Shown: positions 1 through 10,931, counted from the first letter of the stretch. The stretch: DNA of 64,000 bases from Achromobacter kerstersii (GCF_902859595.1 NZ_CADIJQ010000011.1:124001-188000), one strand, 5' to 3'. Numbers and translations: made by a program. Notes: generated by a model not told the origin, from the sequence alone.

Positions 1-530
1 ATCCCCGAAATCACCACCCAGTTGCCCGGGCGGGTGTCCGTCATCTTCAGGCCCTTGTAGACGGTGACGCCCGCGCACAGCACGGGGGCGATGTCGACGA
101 AGCCCACGTTTTTCGGCAGCAGCCCCACATAATCGGCGGCGGCCAGCGCGTATTCGGCAAAGCCGCCGTTGACGGAGTAGCCGGCGTTCTGCTGCTGTTC
201 ACACAGGGTTTCCCAGCCGCCCAGGCAGTGCTCGCAATGGCCGCAGGCGGAATACAGCCACGGGATGCCCACGCGGTCGCCTTCCTTGACGTGCGTCACG
301 CCCGCGCCCACCGCCACAACGTGGCCCACGCCTTCGTGGCCGGGAATGAAGGGGGGATTGGGTTTGACGGGCCAGTCGCCTTGGACGGCGTGCAAGTCGG
401 TATGACACACGCCGCAGGCTTCGATCTTCACCAGCAGTTCACCCGGACCGGGGCGGGGCACTGCGACTTCTTCGATTACCAGGGGTTTGCCAAATGCTCG
501 TGCAACTGCGGCCTTCATGGTCTTTTCCAT
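1..530 (-). CDS. Zinc-dependent alcohol dehydrogenase, N-terminal part (cut by window edge)
   Basis: Medium-chain zinc alcohol dehydrogenase (AdhP/AdhA-like), oxidising primary alcohols with NAD in the cytoplasm. The first 176 residues are present; the gene runs off the left edge before the Rossmann fold is complete. Visible: catalytic zinc ligands Cys42, His65 (in GHE) and Cys152, and the structural zinc lobe Cys96, Cys99, Cys102, Cys110. The text then enters the nucleotide-binding domain (WVVISG). The start at 530 is chosen over the in-frame Met at 518 because GGAGG lies at 536-540, about 5 bases upstream. No neighbour shares its strand inside the window. Substrate range cannot be read from the sequence. 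Confidence 0.93.
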   Translation of the reverse strand, partial: MEKTMKAAVARAFGKPLVIEEVAVPRPGPGELLVKIEACGVCHTDLHAVQGDWPVKPNPPFIPGHEGVGHVVAVGAGVTHVKEGDRVGIPWLYSACGHCEHCLGGWETLCEQQQNAGYSVNGGFAEYALAAADYVGLLPKNVGFVDIAPVLCAGVTVYKGLKMTDTRPGNWVVISG

Positions 531-852
531 CTCTGCCTCCGAAGTCTGATCAGTTTCACTATGCTCGAACGCTCGCACTGTCGAGTCCATGATTTATATC
601 AACCGAGCCGGAATGGATGACTGTCAGGAAACGTGTCGTTGCAGAATGGCGGGGCTCGGCCCGAACGGCCTAGGGCGCGCCGCGTCTTGCAGGCTGCGCG
701 GCAAACGTCGTACAGTGACCCACCGGCGACGCGCGGCTCAGCGCTACGTCCAAGAGTGACCATCCAAGAGTGACCATCCAAGCGTGACCATCCAAGCGCG
801 TTGTCCAGCGGCGCCACCCCAGCGCGTCGCCGGCCCCGCTTCAGGAGCTCTC
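531..852. other. Intergenic region between divergent adh and RHH gene
   Basis: 322 bases without a convincing gene. It should hold the promoters of the leftward adh gene and the rightward ribbon-helix-helix gene. Its only clear structure is the 14-bp tandem repeat at 749-798. Short open frames on both strands here have no ribosome site and no recognisable protein. Confidence 0.6.
749..798. repeat. 14-bp tandem repeat, about 3.6 copies
   Basis: Unit TCCAAG(A/C)GTGACCA at 749-762, 763-776 and 777-790, plus a partial fourth copy at 791-798. It lies 55-104 bases upstream of the ATG at 853. Copies differ at one position (A or C). It could be replication slippage or an iterated binding site. Confidence 0.9.
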
Positions 853-1242
853 ATGTGTGAAATCTTCATCCGCGCGAGCGAACAGTCCTACGCGCCCGAA
901 ACCCGTTCGCTGCGCCTGCATGGCGTGGCAACCAGCTTGCGGCTGGAGCAGTTGTTCTGGCAGGTGCTGGAAGAAATCGCCGGGCGTGACGGCATGCGCG
1001 TCACGCAGCTGATCGAACGCCTATACGACGAACTCACCGAGTACCGTGGCGAGGCCGCCAACTTCACCTCTTTCCTGCGGGTATGTTGTCTGCGCTATCA
1101 GCTGTTGCAGGCCGATGGGCGCATTCCGCCGGATGCGGCGGTGCCGATCCGGTCGCTAAACGCGCAGGCCGTGCTGGAAGGGCTGCCTGCCTCGATGTAT
1201 GACGCCAAACCCTTGCGCAGCAAGCGGCCCGTGGCGGCGTAG
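853..1242 (+). CDS. Ribbon-helix-helix domain protein
   Basis: 129-residue protein resembling the RHH_4-type ribbon-helix-helix family: residues 16-60 read RSLRLHGVATSLRLE followed by FWQVLEEIAGRDG and a helix rich in Leu, Ile and Glu. Such proteins are small dimeric DNA-binding or regulatory proteins; the target is unknown. An in-frame GTG at 784 exists, but AGGAG at 843-847 sits just before ATG 853, and the extra 23 residues would be encoded by the tandem repeat. A strong hairpin terminator follows at 1281. No membrane segment or signal peptide. Confidence 0.75.
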   Translation: MCEIFIRASEQSYAPETRSLRLHGVATSLRLEQLFWQVLEEIAGRDGMRVTQLIERLYDELTEYRGEAANFTSFLRVCCLRYQLLQADGRIPPDAAVPIRSLNAQAVLEGLPASMYDAKPLRSKRPVAA

Positions 1243-1280
1243 TTCGAGTCCGCCCTCGAGTCCGCCCGCGTGCGCATGAA

Positions 1281-1310
1281 AAAGGCCCGATGAAGATCGG
1301 GCCTTTTTTT
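1281..1310. terminator. Rho-independent terminator (possibly bidirectional)
   Basis: Perfect 8-bp stem GGCCCGAT (1284-1291) / ATCGGGCC (1296-1303) with a GAAG loop, an A-run before and seven T after. It lies between the rightward RHH gene and the leftward peptidase gene, so it may serve both. Confidence 0.9.
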
Positions 1311-1357
1311 GTGGCGAGAAGCGCCGGGGGCGTAACAGCCGGGTTAAGCAGCGGGGT

Positions 1358-2560
1358 TCAACCGCCCGGCTGAATCGACGCCAGCGCGACTTCGTTTTGC
1401 ACAATGCGGCGGATGCGTACGGCATCCCCGATGCGCGACAGCTTGCCTTGCGAGTCCAGCAGCACGATCGCCAGATCGCGGCCATTGATGCGGGCCAGCA
1501 TCACCAAGCATTCGCCGGCTTCGTTGATGTAGCCCGTCTTGGAGACCTTGATGTCCCAGTCGGGCTTGCGCACCAGCAGGTTAGTGTTGCGGAAGGTCTG
1601 CGTGCGGTTGTTGATCTCGACGTCGTACTCGGTGTCGGTCGAGTAGCGATGGATCAGCGGACGCTGCGAGGCGGCGCGCAGCAGGCGGGCCAGATCATGC
1701 GGCGACGACACGTTGTTGCTCGACAGGCCGGTCGGCTCAATGAAGCGCGTGCTGGTCATGCCCAGCGATTGCGCCTTGGCGTTCATCGCCGCGACAAAAG
1801 CGGGCAAGCCGCCCGGATAGTGGCGGCCCAGCGCGTTGGCGGCGCGGTTCTCGGATGACATCAGCGCCAGATGCAGCATGTCGCCGCGTGACAGCTTCGT
1901 GCCCACGCGCAGCCGCGAGGTGGTGTGCTTCAGACCATCGACATCGTCGTCGGTGATTTCAAGCATTTCATCCATCGGCAGGTTGGCGTCGACCACAACC
2001 ACCGCGGTCATCAGCTTCGAGATCGAAGCGATGGGGCGCACGACGTTTTCATTTTTGGCGAACAGGACGGTCGACGTTTCCAGGTCTTGCACATAGGCGG
2101 TGCTGGAACGCAGCGCGGCGGCTTCGGCGCGCACCGATGCCGCGGGCGGCGGCATCGCGGCGGACGCGGCTGCGCCCGAGCGGCCACGGCCGGCGGCGGG
2201 TTTATTCGGTTTGCCGTTCTTGCCCGAGGCGGCGGCCGTCTTCTTGGGGGGCGTGGCCTTGCCGGCCGCTTGCTTGCCGCCCTTGGGCGGGGCCGCCTTC
2301 TTGGCGGTGGACGAAGACTTGGGCGGGGCGGCCTTTTTGGCGGCAGGGGCGGCTTGTTTGCCGGCCGAGCTCTTGCCAGAGGCGGCTTTCGGAGCGGGAG
2401 CTTTCTTGGCTTGTTGCGCCTTGCAGGCCGCCGATTTGGCGTTCGTCTTGCAAGGGTCGGAATTCTTTGCGGCTTGCGCGGCAGGGGGCAGGAGCGCGCA
2501 CAGCGCCAGCGCCGCCGGCGCTACCGCGTTCGCAATTGCACGTTTCCAGGAAAATGCCAT
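1358..2560 (-). CDS. pbpG: D-alanyl-D-alanine endopeptidase, PBP7 type
   Basis: Serine peptidase of family S11 that cleaves D-Ala-containing cross-links in peptidoglycan, exported to the periplasm. 400 residues. A signal peptide covers about 1-30 (hydrophobic core VAPAALALCALLPP, AQA-type cleavage). Residues 31-145 are a Lys/Ala/Pro-rich, probably disordered linker that could lie along the wall. The catalytic domain follows: SISK (nucleophile Ser179, Lys182), SEN (236-238) and KTG (341-343). The C-terminal beta domain of DacA is absent, which favours PbpG. The ~115-residue basic linker is long for the family. It stands alone, bounded by the terminator at 1281. Confidence 0.9.
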   Translation of the reverse strand: MAFSWKRAIANAVAPAALALCALLPPAAQAAKNSDPCKTNAKSAACKAQQAKKAPAPKAASGKSSAGKQAAPAAKKAAPPKSSSTAKKAAPPKGGKQAAGKATPPKKTAAASGKNGKPNKPAAGRGRSGAAASAAMPPPAASVRAEAAALRSSTAYVQDLETSTVLFAKNENVVRPIASISKLMTAVVVVDANLPMDEMLEITDDDVDGLKHTTSRLRVGTKLSRGDMLHLALMSSENRAANALGRHYPGGLPAFVAAMNAKAQSLGMTSTRFIEPTGLSSNNVSSPHDLARLLRAASQRPLIHRYSTDTEYDVEINNRTQTFRNTNLLVRKPDWDIKVSKTGYINEAGECLVMLARINGRDLAIVLLDSQGKLSRIGDAVRIRRIVQNEVALASIQPGG

Positions 2561-2870
2561 GGTTTGAGCAGGCTTGTCAGTCTGTGAAGAAGTATTTCTT
2601 AAGCCGGCGGGACGTCGGTTCAGGAAAAGTCCAGATGAATTAGGGGCTTACGCGTCGAATTTAAACAGCACATTAAGTTGTACGCAAGGCGATTCGCAAT
2701 GATGACTGAAAAAAATATCGGTGACGTATTGACGTCGCTTCAATTCGTCACAAGGCGCGACATGAGAAGCTAACGGCGCAAGGCGCGTGAGCGTAGCCCG
2801 GATTAACCCTCATCTGGCTGAACGTGCGGAAAATTTTGGGGGGGCAGGCGTCGGGATCGAGGCCGGGGGA
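2561..2870. other. Intergenic region upstream of pbpG
   Basis: 310 bases with no convincing gene, relatively AT-rich around 2585-2770. It should carry the leftward pbpG promoter. A 24-codon open frame at 2699-2773 was considered and rejected. Confidence 0.5.
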
Positions 2871-2945
2871 TGGCCTCGCCGGGTGGAATCGAACCACCAA
2901 TTGACCCTTAGGAGGGGCCGGTTATATCCATTTAACTACGGCGAG
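2871..2945 (-). tRNA. tRNA-Arg(CCU)
   Basis: Read on the minus strand from 2945: acceptor CTCGCCG pairs with CGGCGAG (2881-2875), discriminator G, and encoded CCA at 2873-2871. The D arm GTTAAATGGATATAAC is like E. coli argW. The anticodon stem is GGCCC/GGGTC with loop CTCCTAA, anticodon CCU. The T arm is GGTGG-TTCGATT-CCACC. argW-type genes are common integration sites, but no integrase is nearby. Confidence 0.95.
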
Positions 2946-3227
2946 ACAGTCAAAACGACACTAACGTTTTGATATTGCAGAGAATCTTCCGGGCCAGAGT
3001 TTATCACTGCGGGCGCGGCAGTCTGAGCAGGACGCAAGTCTATCAGCAGCCGCAGCGAGCCCCAAATCAGGGCACGATTCCTGCGCCAAATTTAGGACCA
3101 GTCTGAAAATTGGGCGAAGGCCGTCCGCGTGGCCGTGCCGACGGCATAATGCCCGCAGCGCCGCCGGCCCACGATCAGAAAAACGAACCGCCCGCGGCAC
3201 CCTCCCTGAACGCAGGAGACACGCGCC

Positions 3228-4817
3228 ATGATGCTGGGCTGGCTTGCGCTTGCCTTGTTGACCTTCGCCGCGCTGGGGCTGGCCGCTGTCCGGCTGGCGC
3301 CCAGCCTGCGCGCAGGCGGCCGGGCGCCCGATGTGCTGGCCGCGCTGGAACATCTGGAGCAAGGCGTCAGCGTGGTCGATGCAAAGATGCGGCTGGTGGC
3401 ATGGAACCGGCAATACCAGCGCTTCTTCGATTACCCCGAGGGTCTGCTGCGGGTGGGGCGTCCCGTGGCCGATGTCATCCGCTTCAACGCGCGGCGCGGC
3501 AAATTCGGCGCGGGGCCGGGGCTGGATATTGAAAGACTGGTTCGCAGGCGGATCGCTTTCATGCAGGCCGGGTCTGCCTACCGCCACCAGCGCACGCTGC
3601 GGTCGGGCCGGGTGGTGGAGTGGCATGGGCGGCCCTTGCCCCGTGGCGGGTATGTCACCAGCTACAGCGACATCACGGATTTCAAACGCACCGAGCGCGA
3701 GGCCGAGCTTGCGCAACGCTCGCGCACCCAGTTCCTGATGGCGGTGAGCCATGACGTGCTGCAACCCATCAACGCCGCGCGCCTGTTCGCCTCGGCCCTG
3801 CATGACGAGGACAAGCCCGAAGAGCAACGTCATCTGGCCGAGCGGATCAATACGTCACTGCGCGCGGCCGAAGAACTGTTGGACGGCCTGCTGGATATTT
3901 CCCGCTTGAATGCCGGGGCACTCAAGCCGGCGCTCAGCGACTTCGATGTGCAACCGATGTTGCGCCAGCTGGCGGACCAGTACGGCGAACTGGCGTTGCG
4001 CGCCGGCCTGCAACTGCGCCTGCATGCACGCGGCCCACTTTATATACGCAGCGATCCGCGTCTGCTGTGGCGCATGTTGCAGAACCTGCTGGCCAATGCG
4101 CTGCGCTACACCCACAGCGGCCGCATCCTGCTGTGCGCCAGACCTAGGGGTGGTGAGGTTGCGTTGCAGGTGTGGGACACGGGGCCGGGCATTCCGGCGC
4201 ATCAGCTGCGCTGGATCTACGACGAGTTCCACCGCTATGAGCAGCCCTTGAGCCGCGGCGGCCGGGGCTTTGGGCTGGGCCTGTCCATCTGCCGGCGCTT
4301 TGCGATGCTGCTGGAGCACGCGCTGGATGTCCGGTCTGAAATGCATCGCGGCAGTGTGTTCTCGATTCGCGTGCCGCGCGTGCCTGCGCCCTGGTCAGGC
4401 CGGGCAGCGATGCCGCTTACGCCTTTGCCGCCGGCGTCCTTGCAAGGCTTGCGTGTGTTGTGCCTGGACAATGATCCCCATCATTTAAGCGGCTTGCAGG
4501 CCTTGCTGGAACGCTGGCAGGCCAGCGTGCTGTGTGCAACCCACCTGAACGACGCGCTGGCGCTGATGCGCCATCAACCCGATGTGCTGCTGGTTGACTA
4601 TCACCTCTGTGATCGGCTGGATGGGCTGAACAGCCTGGACGTCTTGCGGGCGGCTACGCCCGGCGTGCGCGGCGCATTGTTGTCAACCGACGGCGGCGAC
4701 GCCTTGAAGCACGCGGCGCGATTGCGCGGCTACCGGGTATTGGCCAAGCCGATCAAACCGGCGTCGCTGCGCGCGTTTTTATCTGCGCAGTTGCGCGATC
4801 AGAACTTGGCGCCGTAG
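3228..4817 (+). CDS. PAS-domain hybrid histidine kinase with C-terminal receiver
   Basis: 529-residue sensor kinase. A hydrophobic segment at about 3-25 may anchor it in the membrane. A PAS_7-like sensory domain (about 38-150) is followed by a short coiled linker, a HisKA-type dimerisation domain with phospho-His175 (AVSHDVLQPI), an ATPase domain (N box Asn290, DTGPGIP at 317-323, GRGFGLGLSI at 345-354) and a receiver (about 408-520; Asp414/Asp416, phospho-acceptor Asp457, Lys508). AGGAG lies at 3213-3217. Its 3' end overlaps by 19 bases the converging response-regulator gene beside acs, so the two are probable partners. CrbS/MxtR kinases of acetate control carry a fused transporter domain; this one does not. 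Confidence 0.88.
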   Translation: MMLGWLALALLTFAALGLAAVRLAPSLRAGGRAPDVLAALEHLEQGVSVVDAKMRLVAWNRQYQRFFDYPEGLLRVGRPVADVIRFNARRGKFGAGPGLDIERLVRRRIAFMQAGSAYRHQRTLRSGRVVEWHGRPLPRGGYVTSYSDITDFKRTEREAELAQRSRTQFLMAVSHDVLQPINAARLFASALHDEDKPEEQRHLAERINTSLRAAEELLDGLLDISRLNAGALKPALSDFDVQPMLRQLADQYGELALRAGLQLRLHARGPLYIRSDPRLLWRMLQNLLANALRYTHSGRILLCARPRGGEVALQVWDTGPGIPAHQLRWIYDEFHRYEQPLSRGGRGFGLGLSICRRFAMLLEHALDVRSEMHRGSVFSIRVPRVPAPWSGRAAMPLTPLPPASLQGLRVLCLDNDPHHLSGLQALLERWQASVLCATHLNDALALMRHQPDVLLVDYHLCDRLDGLNSLDVLRAATPGVRGALLSTDGGDALKHAARLRGYRVLAKPIKPASLRAFLSAQLRDQNLAP

Positions 4818-5473
4818 CGCCACGTGTTCAAGCCCAGCCGGCCCGCAATCAACACCGCCTGCGTGCGGTTGGTGACGCCGAGCTTACGCATGATGGAAGT
4901 CATGTGCGCTTTGATGGTGGCTTCAGACACGCGCAGCTCATGGGCGATCTGCTTGTTCAACAGGCCTGCACCCACCATTTGCAGCACACGGAACTGCTGC
5001 GGCGTCAGTTCCCGCACGCTGGCCGCCAATGACTTTTCCGGCGAAGGCGCGGCGGTTGTGCAGGCTGGCCCGGTGGCGCCGTAGCCGGTCTCGGGCTGCC
5101 AGGTGCCGCCGTCCAGCACATGCAACAGCGCCGTGCCCAAGGTATCGGCATCGGAAGATTTCGGGATGAAGCCCATCACGCCATGCGCCAGCGCCCGGCG
5201 TATCAAGAGCGGATCTTCATGCGCCGACACGATGACGATCGGCAGTTGCGGCTGCTGGCCGCGCAGATGAATCAGCGGGCCCAGGCCGGACGACCCGGGC
5301 ATGTCCAGATCCAGCAGCAGCAGGTCGGCATCGGGGCAGGAGTCGACCAGATCGTAAAGCGCGCTGATCTGGTCGGCTTCATGGATGACGGCGCCGGGCA
5401 TCACCCGATCAATCACCCCTCGCAGGGCGTCGCGGAACAGCGGGTGATCGTCGGCAATGAGCAGAACAGGCAT
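4799..5473 (-). CDS. LuxR/NarL-family response regulator, acs-linked
   Basis: 224-residue regulator. The N-terminal receiver has acidic pair Asp8/Asp9 and phospho-acceptor Asp55 (LLLDLDMPG). The C-terminal LuxR helix-turn-helix begins LTPQQFRVLQMVGAG and contains ATIKAHMTSIMRKLGV. It is the last gene of the yjcH-actP-acs unit: the acs stop lies at 5481-5483, between a possible GTG start at 5491 and the ATG at 5473. I choose ATG 5473 because MPVLLIADDHPLF is the usual receiver start; neither start has a strong ribosome site, so it may be coupled to acs. The context resembles CrbR/ErdR regulators that activate acs. Its kinase is probably the converging gene at 3228. Confidence 0.88.
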   Translation of the reverse strand: MPVLLIADDHPLFRDALRGVIDRVMPGAVIHEADQISALYDLVDSCPDADLLLLDLDMPGSSGLGPLIHLRGQQPQLPIVIVSAHEDPLLIRRALAHGVMGFIPKSSDADTLGTALLHVLDGGTWQPETGYGATGPACTTAAPSPEKSLAASVRELTPQQFRVLQMVGAGLLNKQIAHELRVSEATIKAHMTSIMRKLGVTNRTQAVLIAGRLGLNTWRYGAKF

Positions 5474-5480
5474 CGGCCGA

Positions 5481-7436
<1,956 letters not shown>

Positions 7437-7454
7437 GGTGGCTCCTGTGTGGGG

Positions 7455-9131
7455 TTAATGGGCGACGGCGGTGGTGGCGCCGATGCCCGTCTGGCTGCGG
7501 ACGGTCAGGGCGTCAAATGCCGCGGCTTCCTGCTGAGCGCGTGGGCTGTGGTCCAGCTTGGAGAACAGCCAGATCGAGAAGAAGGCAAGCGGGATGGACA
7601 GGATTCCCGGGTTGGGAAACGGCGTGATGGGGGTGGCGAAGCCGAACACGTCCACCCACACGGTCGTGCTCAACACGACCCAGATCGTGGCCGAGGCCAA
7701 GCCAAGAAAGCCGCCGATGGTGGCGCCGCGCGTGGTGCAGCCGCGCCATGAAATCGACAGCACCAGCACGGGGAAGTTGGCGCTGGCGGCAATGGCGAAG
7801 GCCAGTCCCACCATGAACGCCACGTTCTGGTTTTCGAACACGATGCCCAGCAGAATGGCCAGGATGCCCAGCGCGATGGTGGACAAGCGCGATATGCGCA
7901 TTTGCTGGTGCTCGGTGGCGCGGCCACGGGCGATGACGTTAGCGTACAGGTCATGCGAGATGGCCGCCGCGCCCGCCAGCGCCAGCCCCGCCACCACCGC
8001 GACGATGGTGGCGAAGGTGACGGCCGCCAGGAAGCCCAGCAACAGGTTGCCGCCCACGGCGTTGGCCAGATGCACGGCCACCATGTTGGTGCCGCCGATC
8101 AGGCTTTTCATCATGTCGAAGCTGCCGTCCGCGCCCGTCACGTAATACTCAGGATGCCGCACCAGCAATGCCACGGCGCCAAAGCCGATGATGAAGGTGA
8201 GCAGGTAGAAGTAGCCGATGAAGGAACTGGCGTAGATGACCGACTTGCGCGCTTCCTTGGCGTTGGACACGGTGAAAAAGCGCATCAGGATGTGCGGCAG
8301 CCCGGCGGTGCCGAATGCCAGCGCGATGCCCAGCGACAAGGCATTGAGCGGATTGCTGCTGACTTCCGCGCCCGGCGCCAACAGTTCCATGCCCGACGGA
8401 TGCACACGCGCGGCTTCGGCCAACAGCGCGTCGGGGCTGTATTCAAAGGCGGCCATCACCAGCACCGTCATCAGCGTGGCGCCAAACAGCATCAGCACGG
8501 CCTTGATGATCTGCACCCAGGTCGTGGCCGTCATGCCGCCAAAGGCGACGTAGATCATCATCAGCGAGCCCACGATCAGCACGGCGATGTTGTAGTCCAG
8601 CCCGAACAGCAGCACGATGAGCTTGCCCGCGCCCACCATCTGCGCGATCAGGTAGAGCGCGATGATCAGCAACGACGCGCTGGCGGCCAGCACGCGCATT
8701 GGCGTCTGCGCCAGCCGGAACGACGTCACGTCCGCAAAGTTGTAGCGGCCCAGATTACGCAGGCGTTCGGCAATCAGGAACATCACGACCGGCCAGCCGA
8801 ACAGAAAGCCGATGGCGTAGATCATGCCGTCAAAGCCGCTGACATAGACCATGCCCGCAATGCCCAGGAACGAGGCTGCGGAAAGATAGTCGCCCGCAAT
8901 GGCCAGGCCGTTTTGAAAGCCCGACAAGCCGCCGCCCGCTGTGTAGAAGTCAGAGGTGGTGTGCGTGCGCTTGGCCGCCCAGTAGGTGATGCCCATGGTG
9001 CCCGCAATGAACACCAGGAACATGACGATGGCGGAGGTGCTGGTTTGCGCGTTCGTGGCGGCGCGCGCGGCGCCTGCCAGCGCACAGCCCAGCACGAAGA
9101 TCAATGCGCCGCCCAGTTTTTTGTTTTTCAT
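7455..9131 (-). CDS. actP: Acetate/monocarboxylate:cation symporter ActP
   Basis: 558-residue sodium:solute symporter family permease that imports acetate and other short carboxylates across the inner membrane. The N-terminus MKNKKLGGALIFVLGCALAGAARA looks like a cleavable signal, as in known ActP proteins, followed by about 13 hydrophobic segments. The start is ATG 9131, whose ATGA overlaps the yjcH stop by 4 bases; a longer open frame to 9473 is only yjcH read out of frame. Confidence 0.95.
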   Translation of the reverse strand: MKNKKLGGALIFVLGCALAGAARAATNAQTSTSAIVMFLVFIAGTMGITYWAAKRTHTTSDFYTAGGGLSGFQNGLAIAGDYLSAASFLGIAGMVYVSGFDGMIYAIGFLFGWPVVMFLIAERLRNLGRYNFADVTSFRLAQTPMRVLAASASLLIIALYLIAQMVGAGKLIVLLFGLDYNIAVLIVGSLMMIYVAFGGMTATTWVQIIKAVLMLFGATLMTVLVMAAFEYSPDALLAEAARVHPSGMELLAPGAEVSSNPLNALSLGIALAFGTAGLPHILMRFFTVSNAKEARKSVIYASSFIGYFYLLTFIIGFGAVALLVRHPEYYVTGADGSFDMMKSLIGGTNMVAVHLANAVGGNLLLGFLAAVTFATIVAVVAGLALAGAAAISHDLYANVIARGRATEHQQMRISRLSTIALGILAILLGIVFENQNVAFMVGLAFAIAASANFPVLVLSISWRGCTTRGATIGGFLGLASATIWVVLSTTVWVDVFGFATPITPFPNPGILSIPLAFFSIWLFSKLDHSPRAQQEAAAFDALTVRSQTGIGATTAVAH

Positions 9132-9439
9132 GACACGTCCTTGATGATGGCGGCCAGCAGGGGGTCGAAGACGGTGTTGGAGATATGGACGTAGGCCGAG
9201 ATCAGCACCACGGCGCTGCACACGACGAGCGTGCCGGTCAGCACGCCGATGCTCATCGTCATGCCCGGCATGGGGCGCGCGAAGAAGACCGGGTCGAATG
9301 CAAGGGTCAGGATGAAGCCCGCGTAGATGACGCTGGCGATGGCGAAGAACAGCAGGCTGGTCTGGCTGCGGCGGCGCAGTAATTCCTGATATTTGGGATG
9401 CCGGAGGACGGCGGCGACTGTGGTGTCGGGGGAGGGCAT
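9128..9439 (-). CDS. yjcH: DUF485 membrane protein YjcH
   Basis: 103-residue inner-membrane protein with two hydrophobic helices (about 28-50 and 62-84), the typical partner of ActP. Its function is unsettled; it is usually co-transcribed with actP and acs. Start ATG 9439 is preceded by AAGGAG with good spacing; longer frames upstream lack a ribosome site. It overlaps actP by 4 bases. It is the first gene of the acetate operon, with a palindromic candidate operator about 125 bases upstream. Confidence 0.9.
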   Translation of the reverse strand: MPSPDTTVAAVLRHPKYQELLRRRSQTSLLFFAIASVIYAGFILTLAFDPVFFARPMPGMTMSIGVLTGTLVVCSAVVLISAYVHISNTVFDPLLAAIIKDVS

Positions 9440-9520
9440 GTGGGGTCTCCTTGTTGTTATTGCCGGACGGCATGCAAGTCCGGGGCGGCCCGCTCGGTGA
9501 TGCCCGGCGGGCCTCTGCCC

Positions 9521-9526
9521 AATATA
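9521..9526 (-). promoter_or_regulatory. Candidate -10 box of the acetate operon
   Basis: TATATT on the minus strand, about 80 bases before the yjcH start. With this box the start of transcription would be near 9514 and the palindrome at 9564-9578 would be centred near -57. No good -35 box is visible, as expected for an activator-dependent promoter. Confidence 0.4.
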
Positions 9527-9563
9527 GAGACGCATCGCTTCGCCGGACACACGACCTTAGTCG

Positions 9564-9578
9564 TAGGGGTACGCCCTA
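9564..9578. promoter_or_regulatory. Palindromic candidate operator TAGGG-N5-CCCTA
   Basis: TAGGGGTACGCCCTA has perfect 5-base inverted arms around a 5-base centre. It lies between divergent yjcH-actP-acs and the MFS gene, at a distance typical of a class I activator site. It is a plausible site for the LuxR-type regulator encoded at the operon end; this is inference. Confidence 0.5.
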
Positions 9579-9719
9579 GGGATCAGGGGCGCACGCCGTC
9601 GGAAATGTGGGATGCGCCAGCATGGCTATTGCCGGTTCGCCCAAGGCGATTTGTATAAGATGTCGAAAGCTGTCCCGAGGAGGGGACACAGACCCACACA
9701 ACAACGAGACACGGGTTTC

Positions 9720-10931
9720 ATGTCTAGCCAAACCGATTCGATTTCCACGCGCACCCTCATCCTGGGCACTCTGGTGGTGCTGCTTGCCATGGGCGTGCGC
9801 GCCACTTTTGGTCTTTTCATGCAGCCGATGGGCCTGGCGCATGGCTGGGGCCGCGACGTCTTTTCCATGGCGTTCGCCTTGCAGAACCTGGTCTGGGGCG
9901 TGGCCTGTATCTTCATGGGCATTCTGGCCGACCGCTACGGCTCGGGCCGCACGATCGCGCTGGGTGCGGTGCTGTACATGCTGGGCATGATCGGCACGCG
10001 CTTCGCCACCGACGAAACCACGCTGTACCTGACTGCGGGCGTGCTGGTCGGGCTGGGGCAGGCGGGCACCACGTTCCCGGTGATCTTGCCGGTGGTGGCG
10101 CGCGCGGTGCCGCCGGCCTACCGCAGCACCGCGATGGGCATCGCCAGCGCGGGCGGATCGTTGGGCCAGTTCGCCGTGGTGCCAACCGGCCAGGCGCTGA
10201 TCACCGGCATGGATTGGCCGGGCGCGTTGTGGGTGCTGTCACTGTTCGTGGCCTGCGCCGCGCCGCTGGCCTATTTCCTGCGGGGCCGTCCGCATGCGCA
10301 GTCGGGGCCGCAACAGTCGCTGGCCTCGGCCGTGCGGCAAGCGGTGCGTCACCCGTCGTTCCACTTTCTGTTCTGGAGCTACTTCGTCTGCGGCTTCCAC
10401 ACCGCCTTCATCACCTTGCACTTGCCGGCCTACGTCACCGATGGCGGCCTGACGCCGGGGCAGGGCGCAACCGCCGTGGCGCTGATCGGGCTGTTCAACG
10501 TGGTGGGGTCGTTCTACGCGGGCAAGCTGGGCGGCAAGCACAGCAAGAAGCGGCTGTTGGCGCTGGTCTACTTCATGCGCGCCTTCGGCATTCTGCTATT
10601 GCTGGCGATGCCATTGTCGGCCTGGGTGCTGTACGCGTTTGCGGCGTGGATGGGGCTGTTCTGGCTGGGCACGGTGCCGCTGACGCAAGGGCTGATCGGG
10701 CAGATCTACGGCCTGCGCTACGCGGCCACGCTGTCGGGCATCGTGTTCCTGGGCCATCAACTGGGCAGCTTCACCGGCGTCTGGCTGGGCGGCTATGCCT
10801 ACGCCAAGACGGGCAATTACGACATGGTCTGGTGGCTGGGCGTGGCGCTTGCCGTCATCGCTGCGCTGCTGTGCCTGCCGGTGCGCGAACAGCCGGTGAC
10901 GCCGGTTGAACCCCGGCCGGCGTCGGCTTGA
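9720..10931 (+). CDS. MFS transporter
   Basis: 403-residue major facilitator superfamily permease with about 12 hydrophobic segments and the loop 2-3 motif FMGILADRYGSGRT, close to the GxLaDrxGrrr signature. It begins MSSQTDSISTRTLILGTL. ATG 9720 is chosen because the protein proper starts there; upstream in-frame ATGs at 9612 and 9660 lack good ribosome sites, and so largely does 9720, so the start is uncertain. The substrate is unknown. It faces away from the acetate operon and could share its control region, which would suggest a carboxylate, but nothing in the protein shows this. Confidence 0.85.
   Translation: MSSQTDSISTRTLILGTLVVLLAMGVRATFGLFMQPMGLAHGWGRDVFSMAFALQNLVWGVACIFMGILADRYGSGRTIALGAVLYMLGMIGTRFATDETTLYLTAGVLVGLGQAGTTFPVILPVVARAVPPAYRSTAMGIASAGGSLGQFAVVPTGQALITGMDWPGALWVLSLFVACAAPLAYFLRGRPHAQSGPQQSLASAVRQAVRHPSFHFLFWSYFVCGFHTAFITLHLPAYVTDGGLTPGQGATAVALIGLFNVVGSFYAGKLGGKHSKKRLLALVYFMRAFGILLLLAMPLSAWVLYAFAAWMGLFWLGTVPLTQGLIGQIYGLRYAATLSGIVFLGHQLGSFTGVWLGGYAYAKTGNYDMVWWLGVALAVIAALLCLPVREQPVTPVEPRPASA

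Noticed and set aside
2699..2773. 24-codon open frame before pbpG
   Set aside because: Too short, only a weak purine stretch upstream, and it lies in the expected pbpG promoter region.
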